Assembly (NCBI RefSeq): GCF_901709675.1
Contig: NC_051092.1
Coordinates: 13,638,491 to 13,702,490 of the forward strand
From: Syngnathus acus
Lineage: Eukaryota > Chordata > Actinopteri > Syngnathiformes > Syngnathidae
DNA: 64,000 nt
Reading direction: 5' to 3'
The translations under genes and the position numbers were made by a program. A model generated the notes under the pieces. The model did no database searches, was not told where the DNA came from, and saw only the letters and a program-made list of their open reading frames with translations. Shown here one piece after another: positions 54,201 through 64,000 of this stretch; position 1 is the first letter of the stretch; the number at the start of each line of letters is the position of its first letter.

Positions 54201-56361
54201 CAGGAAATCAGCTCCAGCACTAAATCAAGCCCAGTGGAAGTTATCAGCAGGCCACACGGAGCCCAGGAGAGCAGGAATGTGCTGATAAGCAGAGCTGCTG
54301 ACCTGCACCCTGTCTCATCTCTATCACAGTGTGGGGGATGAGAACAAAACTGCACTCATGATGAAAGCTTGCTTGTTCATCCCACAGAAGGTTTGTGATT
54401 GATAGGTGATTCATAGGATTTCCAGAGATATATCCCTTTTGATCACACCTCGTGTTTTAACTGCGGGTTTTCCGAGCAACTCGAGTCACGCCGAGCTTCT
54501 GTGTTACTGTCGTCACAGCCGTAAAGTGCTGTGGAATCTTAAAAGTCAAACAACTCAGTCCCTTCCTGGGACTAGCTAGTTCTTTGATGTTGGATAAACC
54601 AAGCTCCCATGAGGTACGCCAGACGTGCTAGCAGCTTGTGTCACGCATGGCTGACCATCTTTTTGAAGATACAAAAAAGCCAAACGTGCTCAATGAATTA
54701 TTTCTGTGAAAGGTATGGAGATTTGTTGAAATTGCCTCTCTGCAGGATGAAGGTTGAATATTGCAATTTTTTTCATTTCATATTGTTCTTGATATTATGG
54801 GTCAGCGTCTGAAATGAACCACCTTCAGGCGGTTCAAATTATGGGTTCCTCTATGCAGCATTTAGAATCCTTGCATCTCCAAAATCACAACTTTAGTTTA
54901 TATTCAGTTTCAGAAGATCTTAAATATGCTTTGTGGATGTAAGAAGACACAGATGTGCGTAAAATTAATGTCAAACATATAATCAGAAGACGTTAAAATA
55001 TATCTTAAATTGAACTTGGCTGCCCAAAATACAACATGAAAATGTCCTTCAGAAACCACAATGACTCAAAGACTGCTGGTCCCATGAGAGTTCCGGGTAA
55101 GATAATTTACAGGACAACATGTATGGCTGCCCTTGCAGCGTCAGCATAGAGACTATGTCATATGACGCCTAGGGCTTGCCCTGAATGTGAAACAAACCGA
55201 ACAAAAGATCTCTTTCGAGGTACCAGTTCTTTATCATCAGGACCCTCATCTCCAATTTTTGCTGTTCTTTAATTTCTCAATGGTCCGTTTTCATTGGGCC
55301 ACCATGTAACTTTTGCTTCCTGAATATTTCTCATTAGTCCACCAATAGACTTTTGGCTCTTAGCGGATGGTGCACTTTGTATTTATTTTGACAGCTTAAT
55401 AAGATTTTGACAATACACACGCCTATGGTGGTTGGATGACTATTAGTTGAGAAAGTACTTGATAAAATGTCCGGCAAATACTACAATTTAATTATAAATA
55501 TCATCAATAGTTGTATTCATGTAATTAGGGTGGACAAAATCTTGACCTCGATTCAAATTGACTGCAGTAACTATACAGGTCTCTGGATTAGGAGCATCCC
55601 TTGACAATAGTGAAGCTAGCGTTCATTAAAACATACTGTTCTGGGCTAATAAATGGTAATGACACAGATTACTAAAAAGTGAACATTACAAGTTTTTAAC
55701 AACTTTTCAAAGATCTTAACCTGTTCCAATAAATGCCAACATTCAACAGGTAACAGCTGATATCCGTTGACTCGGTTCGAGCGTTGATCACATCTGATGC
55801 AACCGCGACAAGGTTGTCTGGCAACTGCCTGTAATATTATTTGCGGTAAAAGTAACGGGACACGCTGAGGGAGACGAGCGCGTCAGCTAACGAGCTAATG
55901 TTAGCAACCTGCTAACGAGCTGTGACTAAAGACCCTCGGTGGGGGTACTGCACTACCACCTAAACAATACGAGCAAGTGCTCAATCTTCGCCCTAAAACG
56001 TAACACTAAAGTCATATTTCGGAATCGTCAACCTTAACTTGGTGTCACATGGTTACGGTACGACACTTCCTAAACGTTTTCCCCCCTTCATCCTTTTCGT
56101 TGGTCAAGTCGAGCCCCCTTTGCTGGCCGACATTTTGTGGTAACAGCTAGGCTAGTTGCTCCTGGCTAACGGTTACCTCCACTAGTGCTCCGCCGAATGA
56201 CAGCTTGACCGAATGACATTTTAGGACACACGAGAACCATATAAAAGGATAGATATAGAGAAGTAGCTGCCATTTCGTTTAGGAGCGAATAGGGTTGAAT
56301 GGCTAACCCGCTTAGCATAGCACGTAAATGCACTTTACTAGCACTGGGGTCGCTAAGTTAC
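51229..56361 (-). other. tjp1: Large 5' intron of tjp1
   Basis: If the first exon lies in the CpG-rich region at 56.4 kb, this is its first intron. No recognised gene lies within it. Two stretches stand out against the AT-rich background: 52487-52710, which is GC-rich with a long open minus frame, and 54144-54345, which has paired GATA sites. Both are treated as findings. Simple A/T runs occur at 51945, 52790 and 53160. Confidence 0.5.
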
Positions 56362-56830
56362 CTCCACTTGCACAGTTTTCGCTCGCTCGTACCCGCTGGT
56401 ATTGGGGGGAGGGGGGGCATGCATCCTTTCCCCGCGTGCGGCGAGAGCCAAAACAACGGATACATCCACAAACATATTCACCTTGGCAAAAACAACGGTC
56501 TGTGTGGCGTCCTCCAACCCTCCCCCCGAAATATGTGCGCCGGGAAGGAAAAGTCCTCCTTGCGTGGCTCCAGAGCAGCAGCAGCCGCCGCACTGCAATG
56601 GCAGGCAGGCAGTGGATGATGCCTTCCTTCCTTTCCACCCCCTCTGCGCGCACACTTCGGCTGGCTTGCCCGACTCGGTGGCAGTGACAGGTTCGCTTGG
56701 AACAAACCATTCAGGCTAGTCCGCGGGGGGTGATGGAGCTGGGATGCAGGGGAGGCTGTCGACGGAAGCTGCAGTAGAGCAGCAGTAGCGGCAGCAGCAG
56801 CATCGCCCCAGCGCCATTCCACCTTGAGAG
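56362..56830 (-). promoter_or_regulatory. tjp1: CpG-rich promoter and candidate first exon of tjp1
   Basis: The stretch is CpG-rich in contrast to its flanks. A canonical minus-strand donor, GTGGAG|GTAACT, lies at 56362/56361. Splicing from it to the acceptor at 51229 keeps an open frame, and an ATG at 56424 would add 21 codons (MHAPPPPNTSGYERAKTVQV and E) plus Ser-Ala-Ala before the usual MEET. Mammalian ZO-1 also has a short N-terminal extension before MEET, but its sequence differs. The frame could equally be 5' UTR. Confidence 0.55.
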
Positions 56831-58699
56831 CTACGCAGAGGGCTCAGAATTCACACGCGGAGCTTAAAGCATGTCTGCTAATCGTTTGAAAAACCCCACG
56901 ATGTGTGATGAAATGGATGCGACTGCATCCAGCTCGAACTGACTCATATCAAGAGCATCCATAAACAGTCCATGGTACTTTTTAATAAAATGTTGTCCCT
57001 AAATTGTTTTTTTGTGACGATTTTTTTAGTTTGACTTAAAATATTTTAAAACACATCTATACTTTCAACTCACGTTGTCAAATAGCCTCGTTTTTTAAAC
57101 CTAACAATGTACAAGATGTATTTGATTCTTTTTTCAACACCCCATTTCTTTGAACAAATAACCATGAAATACAACTGGTAGCTGACAGGCTTCCCCGAGA
57201 GTGATTTCCGTATAATGACATCTGAATGCATTATGAATTTTCAGCAAGAAAAAAAAACTGTTTTACTCATTGTGACAAGCAACATTATATCACATTCCCC
57301 TCAGGTGGGCAAGGAGAGCTGCCTCTCAAAGGCACATATCAAAATCACTAAATCACGTTCTTTAGGAAGCATGTTTCTAAGGATCTTAATCAAACAGAGA
57401 GCTTAGAAATTGATGCTTGGGAGGGAGAGCATATATCACAATTGGCGCGACTCGTGATAATGTAGCAATGTACTCATACTAAGGAAGTTTGCTCTCTCTT
57501 TACTCGTGTAAGCTTGTACAGCATCTGCTTTCATAAAGATAAATGCAACTACATGCACACACTCACACACACATGCACATACACAAAACTGCTGGGTTGT
57601 GTTCTTAACCCCCTGCTGGGTGGATTTTGAGGAAACTGGGTGAGGTTGATAAAAGTATCATCTGCTAATTTTATGTTGGATGTATTCAAGTACTGAGCGA
57701 AAACTGTCTCGGTAAAACAAAGCTCAGCACACTGAAAAATATTGCCTTTTATTCAATTAAGTTTTTCATGTATGTTTCAAATGCAGACTATGCTTAAATG
57801 GCATTACATGCAGAGAAGAGAGTTCTTAAATCCATCCTACTGCCGCCGTGCTTAATACAGCTTCCCGTGCAGCCGTGTACAGATTTAATCAATATACAGT
57901 GAAATGTAAATTGTGCACTGCACCAAACCTTCCTCTTATGTACTAGAGCGGCATCTCCTCAAGTATTGTACCCCTTTCTCTGCAGCACCCACTCTTCTGC
58001 CTCTTATCAGTATTGGAAATTGTGCGACCGCTTTTGTCACCTCTACCTCTGGCACTAATGAGCAAAAGGGGAGGGGGGGGGGCACAGAGGTCCTGCAATG
58101 TTGCTGATGTAAGGAGACTTGCTGGAGACTCCATTGGAGGATAACAAGGAGCGAATGGTGGGGGGGTGCCTTGGAGGGAAGAGGGAAGAATGCGAGTTGG
58201 TGGCCAAGGTCATTAGAATTAGATAAAGGCAGTCTTATTGATATCCTGTGGAGAAACAACATTGCATCAACACAAGGATAGAATGTACAGTAGAGCTGAA
58301 CAGTTAATCAAATTTAACAACTCTTGCTTATTTGGTCTCTAGATCTGTGTTTAGTAAGTGCAGTTCACAAGTTTACATATCGTTTTATGAAACATGCAGA
58401 ATTAAAGTGATGAAGCCACAGATTTGTTTGGCATTGTTGTAATCTGATGTATGATACGGACTAATGTTTAGGCCACACTTGTTTGTCGTAGTGAATGCTT
58501 TAAAGACCGCAAGACAAAAAAGTGTTTAGTTGATTGACAAGTCAAATTGAAATATGTAAATAAAATATTTTAGATTAATTCATGCTTTGCTTGCCTTTTT
58601 CAGTGTATGTCAAACATAAGAGCAAAATATATCAGTATAATATTGTAATAAAGTGTAAAAAAATTGTTGTCTTTACTAGTAATTCATGGTTGATTTGCC
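56831..58699. other. Intergenic DNA right of tjp1
   Basis: No exon was found. It contains AT-rich DNA, a CA-rich stretch near 57555-57590 and a G-run near 58070-58082. It may hold regulatory DNA for tjp1, but nothing specific could be supported. Confidence 0.4.
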
Positions 58700-58705
58700 T
58701 TTATT
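58700..58705 (-). other. Candidate polyadenylation signal of the unassigned gene
   Basis: TTTATT (AATAAA on the minus strand) lies about 150 nt past the stop codon at 58857-58859, a normal distance for a short 3' UTR. Confidence 0.45.
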
Positions 58706-58856
58706 TTAGTGTAAGTAAAATATTTATGGATAATAAATTTGTGTTTGTTAACAGTACCTAAAAAAGGACCTTGAAAAAAATGTGTCCATTTAAGCTAAAT
58801 CACAGTCGCAATAATGTGCAAGGTGGGGGTGTCCCAATTCTATTATTTTTCAAAAA

Positions 58857-61800
58857 TCATTCATCTCCAACGTACAGTTTACGACGCAATTCATATTTCT
58901 TGGCCTGCAGCCAATAGGCACACCTTGGGCCACTAAGCAGGATAATGTCACCGTGCAAGACCAATGGCTCAAAGTGATCATCTGTTATCATGCAGTACAG
59001 CTGAAGCACTGGAGCAGAATGGCCCTGTGGAAAAAAAATGCATGAAAGACAACTTTTAAGAGTCTGGACAGCTTTGACGTTGAGCTTAACGCCGCTTTAT
59101 CTTCCTCTGTTGAAGCCCTTGAAATACCCTCTGCTAAAGCTACAACACTGTTTGCCTCACTGGCTCTGACAGCGCAGAGGGACTTTCACATGCCGTGCTA
59201 CACAACAACGTTAGCCGCGCTCTTTTCATCACCATTTAGATCCTAACTCCAACTTGCTGGGCTGAATTGCACGAATGTGTGTGAGGGGGGCAAATTATAA
59301 ATTCTCAGCATGTCGACTGTTTGTGTATGCCGCCCCCCGATGGTGAGTGCGTCACCTCTTAGCTACACAGGTCAAGAAAACGGCAGACTAAGCAAAGAAT
59401 GGTGCGGGCTACCTATGAGCTTTAATGGGTGCAGCTATCAAATAACATGGCAGTTGTTAAACTGCAGCAGGGTTGGAATGAATGCATCTGTCCATTTATA
59501 GCATGGAAGTGGTAAAAATGCGCCAGTAGATCAACGTAAACCCGTAAAAGTGCGCTTTGACCTGAGTACAGCAGTTTGTTTTTCTGTCTTCCCTCTGTTG
59601 TCCTTGCTCAGTATTCGACCTCTTGCATTAAAAATCGCCCCGCTGGCTTGACTCGTAGCTGATAACTTTTTGAACAAAAAAATTCCTTAAGCCTTCATAA
59701 CGCATCCCACGCTGAGAAACAGACAGGGGGTCCACGATCTAGGAAGTGTAAGCTACCTTGTAAAGTCAGCAGTAAAAAAAAAAAAAAAAAAAAAAGGCAC
59801 TTATTAAACGCTGCCTCTCTGTGTGGGAAGATGAAACGTGCCCTTGGCTTTGAGGACAAACAGCTGGAGGAAAAATAAAATGCAGCAAAAGACACATCTT
59901 GGTTTTGGTGGCCAGCCATTATATCTAAATAACTCTGTTTTAACGGATTTCAGCACTACACCCAAACAAGAATTTTTAATAACTTCTCAAATCGGCATCC
60001 AATTGACGTGACGACTAAATATCGACAAGATTATCTATACTCAGTGACTATAATTACTGAGACCCTCATCAAATAAAACCCAGGAAGACACTTAAAACCT
60101 GCTGTTTTTCTTTAAACAGCCATCTAAATGTTAACTATGGCTTTAATTGTCAATAAAGGTGACGCTTATTTGCTTATTGTTTTTTATTTCCACCTAAAAT
60201 GCCTCACTGGTGATAATGATGGCTCAGCAGTGTTGCGGCAAGCCGTGGTGAGTAATAAGGACAGTAAAGAAGGAAAAAAGACAAATATATTATACCGCAG
60301 AAAGAAGAAACAATGAGTCGGCAAAAAAATGTACACTGTATTAAATAATTTATGAAACCAAAATCCGACCAATGCAATATTCCTGCCAAGAATCTATCGT
60401 TGAAATTCCTCTTTTTTGACATTCTACATCCAGCTAGGCACTAAAATGCCTTTTATGGTTTCATGTGAACCTCCTTTTTCTTTCGGACTGTGCCATGTGG
60501 ACATCTCAGTGTGCTCCTCAGCATCTAGCAAGTAAAACTCTGCCCTCTGCAGGACTTCCGTTGATATCTAAGCTAGGCCATGACATGTGACCACGCGATG
60601 GGAAAATAAGCATGAAAAGGAGTGAAGGCGACATGCAGGATTTTAACAATGAAAGTCGTGTGAACCGACGCGAGGAGACACAGGAAGGAGTCGGGCTTCC
60701 TTACCGGCTGGTCTGTCGGAATGGGAGCTCCTGAGTCTAAACAGCATATGGTGGCCTCCCTGGGCGTCAACACGCATGCACACATGTCCAGCGACACACG
60801 CCACATGATGCACGCACTCTACACAGCAGACATGCTTGAGAATGCTCAGCATGAACACGGCATACTTTCATTCAGTCAAGATGGAGGAGAAATATTTCAG
60901 TGTATGTTTTGGAGTCGTCACTTGCGCTCTACTGTCAGATACGGTTTAAGAGAAAGTCAAAATACGCTTTCATTTTTCATGCTTGACTTGCCCACCATGG
61001 CCAGCATCTTCATTCGCGCAAACATTACATCATCCAGCTGCTCGTCCTTCACTTGACCCCGCACTCGAGTGCTTAAACGGGGAAGGAAATATCAACGAGG
61101 ACTTGTCGATAGGCACAAATGACCACAAAGGGATTGTTGTGGAACATAAATAGATCCAAGTTGTTGTGTAGACAAGAACAACATTACATTTAATGCTGAT
61201 TCTAATTTTCACCAATCTGTGGATGCTACCAGCTCTACCCTATTATAAAACAACCCATGTAAGGCAATATTGGATTCATATCTTTTCTAGTCTTCTGTCA
61301 TAATGATTTGTTGAATATGAGAAACACAATGCAGACCATAACAATAATTGAAAACCATTTTTCCACAATCTCCCCCCTGATAAGAGAAGGCTCAACCAGT
61401 TTAAATCCTCATGGTGAATTCCTTCGAGGAATAAACTAGGGATGAGATTCCTGGACTGGGAAATGCAATTCCAGCAGTAATCTTAATTTCCGCATTTATT
61501 AAATGATTTACAATATAGGAAAAATGTAAAAAACACTCCAAAATTACGAAAATAGACTGTTGGCAATACATCAATTTATGTGAGGCAGATTATATTAATG
61601 AATCAATCTGTATAAAATTCAAAATACATATTGTGAAGAACTTCTGGAGCCTTTCCATCAAGCCGCCGTTGTGCCATTGCTAGTAAAGGCAAAACAGCAC
61701 AAAGTCGACATTTCCACTTGATGGATGGTATTGTAAGCACATGAGGACTTGCCTTCAGTGACTTGCCATATGTCCCATTGGAGGACACACAATAGACAGG

Positions 61801-63472
61801 CCTTGCCCCTGCGTCGTAGCCTCCGGAAACATACGCAACATCTGCCGTCCCCTCCGAGAAACCCCACCACACGCAACCTTTGCATGCATCACGGATGGCC
61901 AACTCCACCGAGTTTTTATTTTTTAACATACCGACCCTCCAACCATCCCTCTGCGCTCATGAAAAAAAAAAAACACATCCATTCTCTGAATGTTCTTACG
62001 CAACAGGCCTCACGTGCTACTCCAATCACAGTATCTCCCCTTTCTTCCACCACCTACAGATAAATCTCTCGCTCCCACCCCCTCCTTCTCGTGCTTAGCG
62101 CGTCTCAGTCAGGTTCAGCCTGGCACACCTTCATCACATGGGACAACCTCCATCTGACAGGTCCTGAATATGCAGATTGCCTCATTCAGCTGCAGCCGCA
62201 TTCCCCGCAAATGCATCTGCAGCACTTTCTGGCTCTGACTGTGGGGTGAATAAATGCTTACACTGGGCCTTTTTTGGGGTGGTAATTTAGATGGGATAGC
62301 TTCATTCGACCATTGCAGCTATGATGAACCATTTTTTTCCCTTTGACTTGCAGGGAATATTTGTGATACAATAAAAACATAACCACATAGCTAATAAGGC
62401 TCACACTAACAATGTAAAACGCCATAGACAGGCTAACAAATAGCATCAACGTTGCTGTGTTATAATCAGTGGATTTTTTTTAAATCCAAACAATTTATGA
62501 GCACTGAGAATAAGAGATTTGTACATATTAATACAATCTGGAAAAAATCCCCGCATAGAACAATATAAATGCATTTCCCTGACGGACCCAGTAGCACAGT
62601 TGATGCTGCTGATTTCTAATTGTCCAAATAACTGCAAACACAAAAGCATCCGGAGGATAAAAGACAGTGGTTTCCCTCCAATGTATTTTCTGCAGCCTTA
62701 GCATTAAAATCTGATTCACGAATTGCTTGCCAACACAAATGACAGCAGGAGTGGGCCAGGCGCCAAAGCCCTCCTCTGACTATCAGAGCAAACTAATAAT
62801 AAAAAAAAAAGCAATCAATATAAACCAAAGTATTCAACTAGTATTGATTCTTTTATGCTTGATGGTAGTTAGGTGCCTACATTGATTCACGCCTCACATT
62901 CCCGAACAAAACATTTACCAACCTAATTAAAAACGAGGGCTTGGGCGATGTACTCAGAAATCAGCATTTTAACCTAGATTGAAAATGGAATCTGTTTTTG
63001 CAATACTTTGTCCTGAACAACAGAGAGTAAAATCGCCAATGTCTTATGTTTACCGATTTTAAAGCAGCTAATATTTGCCAATTAAATTACCCGCTAAATT
63101 AATCAGATAAACCCTATTAAAACCATTTGAACTGCTCATGCAGTGGCTCAGCTTCAAAGTCTGTATGTGTGTGTTGTGACAGGAAGCAATGAAGACTGCT
63201 CATCAAGCTCAGCATCCTGCAGTCTCATCACTCACTGGGAGCGGAACGCTCCTTCCATCAGCTGCATTTGAGTTTGGCTACGTCAGCAACTTTTCCTCTA
63301 GCGTGCGCACACAAACACACAAACACACACACACACACACGGAGAAATATACTGAGGAAAAAAAAGCCCTCCGTCTCACTTGAATAGTGGCCTCTTGAAT
63401 TGTCCAGCGAGGAGCAGGTTGTTGAGACAACTGGCTACCTCGTGTCTCCTCAGCGGAGGCAGTTTCCAAGCT
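58857..63472 (-). CDS. Unassigned spliced protein-coding gene, 3' portion
   Basis: I do not recognise this protein. Several minus-strand segments have open frames, protein-like composition and splice sites. They are: 63472-63380 (31 codons, donor CAA|GTGAG); 62238-62148 (SQKVLQMHLRGMRLQLNEAI); 61950-61753 (66 codons, with CKGCVWWGFSEGTADVAYVS and GGYDAGARPVYCV; GC donor AAG|GCAAGT); 61071-60996 (VKDEQLDDVMFARMKMLAM); 60818-60705 (CACVLTPREATICCLDSG; donor CCG|GTAAGG); and 59024-58857 (VLQLYCMITDDHFEPLVLHG, then YWLQAKKYELRRKLYVGDE and stop). Phases agree for the second-to-third join and for the last three exons. The joins between the first and second and between the third and fourth do not match as drawn, so an exon or a boundary is missing there. 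The gene probably continues past the right edge. It has no membrane segment or signal peptide in the part seen. Confidence 0.5.
63307..63340. repeat. CA dinucleotide microsatellite
   Basis: CA repeats with two AA interruptions are seen directly, about 40 bp downstream of the donor of the exon at 63472-63380, in the intron of the unassigned gene. Confidence 0.85.
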
Positions 63473-64000
63473 CTACACACGAAAGACGGTTTCCAAGTGC
63501 CCACTTCAAAATGTTTTCTCCCTTGCCAGCTTTACAGCAAATCTGTATCAGCGTCCACAATGACAAAAACTGTGTGGCTAACCATTAGCATGTCAATGCC
63601 TTTTTCTATTCATATTGATGCTAACCGTTAGCATCTTCTAATATGTTAGCATTAAACAAGCAGGCCATTAGTAAGGTCATTGGTTGTTTTAATTACAGTT
63701 TGTAGTTCACTTATATTTAGTTTGACAGTAAACTGTTACAGGAGCAAACGTGGATGTAATGTTTGTTTATAAGAATATAAAGTCCCACTACAGCTTTCCT
63801 ATTCAGAGAAAGGCTTAAGTTTGCTAAATCCACATAAAATCAAGGCTAAAAGCATCCACCTCAATTTTATCACTATAATACTTAATGGGAATAACAATCT
63901 AGCACCTCAATAGTTTGCTTGTTTGTTTTCCATGGATAATGTACGCTGTGAAGATTTCCTCTGCTATAATACTTGTGCCGTTGTGCCGTTTTTAATAAAT
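63473..64000. other. Window end, no gene seen
   Basis: AT-rich DNA. If the unassigned minus-strand gene continues upstream, this is intron. TTAGCAT-type words near 63585-63655 recur several times (GCTAACCGTTAGCAT and neighbours) without forming a clear repeat. Confidence 0.35.

Noticed and set aside
59094-59270. Open plus-strand frame with protein-like composition
   Set aside because: It lies within the intron between the last two exons of the unassigned gene, has no start or splice context, and matches nothing recognised.
60721-61056. 111-codon plus-strand open frame
   Set aside because: It is antisense to two exons of the unassigned minus-strand gene, which have splice sites; the plus frame has none.
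62590-62700. Two overlapping open minus-strand frames after a CTGCAG acceptor-like site
   Set aside because: One could be the missing exon between 63380 and 62238, but neither frame leaves the phase needed and the acceptor lacks a pyrimidine tract.

Overview
The window is nuclear DNA of a vertebrate, almost certainly a ray-finned (teleost) fish. The genes have many short exons with GT-AG (and a few GC-AG) introns, the translated exons match vertebrate proteins closely, and the non-coding DNA carries simple repeats and dispersed repeats of the kind common in teleosts. Assignments rest on reading exons and splice sites by eye and on remembered family sequences; no database search was run. Exon coordinates were checked by requiring consistent reading phase across every junction.

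Layout, left to right: the 3' end of parp16 (+, 1-666); ctdspl2 (-, 3055-6162, 12 coding exons, 474 aa) with a CpG-rich promoter near 7.3-7.65 kb; sqor (-, 8668-10810, 9 coding exons, 433 aa); nop10 (-, 11718-12093, 2 exons, 64 aa); galk2 (-, 12734-15005, 10 exons, 458 aa), head-to-head with cep152 (+, 15973-24623, 27 coding exons, about 1587 aa); two tandem slc27a2-type fatty-acid transport/acyl-CoA synthetase genes (+, 25528-29881 and 30865-33917, 10 exons each); and tjp1/ZO-1 (-, 37562-51219, 27 coding exons, about 1733 aa) with a roughly 2.4 kb 3' UTR and a CpG-rich first-exon region at 56.3-56.8 kb. Upstream of tjp1 the right 6 kb holds a series of minus-strand exons (58857-63472) that look protein-coding and splice in phase in two blocks, but that I cannot assign to a family.

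The recognised genes do not form one pathway. They cover ER ADP-ribosylation (parp16), a nuclear phosphatase (ctdspl2), mitochondrial sulfide oxidation (sqor), H/ACA snoRNP biogenesis (nop10), GalNAc salvage (galk2), centriole duplication (cep152), fatty-acid uptake and activation (slc27a2 x2) and tight-junction scaffolding (tjp1). What links them is ancestry: all have human counterparts on the long arm of chromosome 15, packed here into 64 kb in a rearranged order.

The observations most worth a second look are the unassigned gene right of tjp1, two or three GC-AG introns, the tandem slc27a2 pair, the galk2/cep152 shared promoter, a MITE-like element inside the tjp1 3' UTR, and a GT repeat filling much of a 104-nt tjp1 intron.
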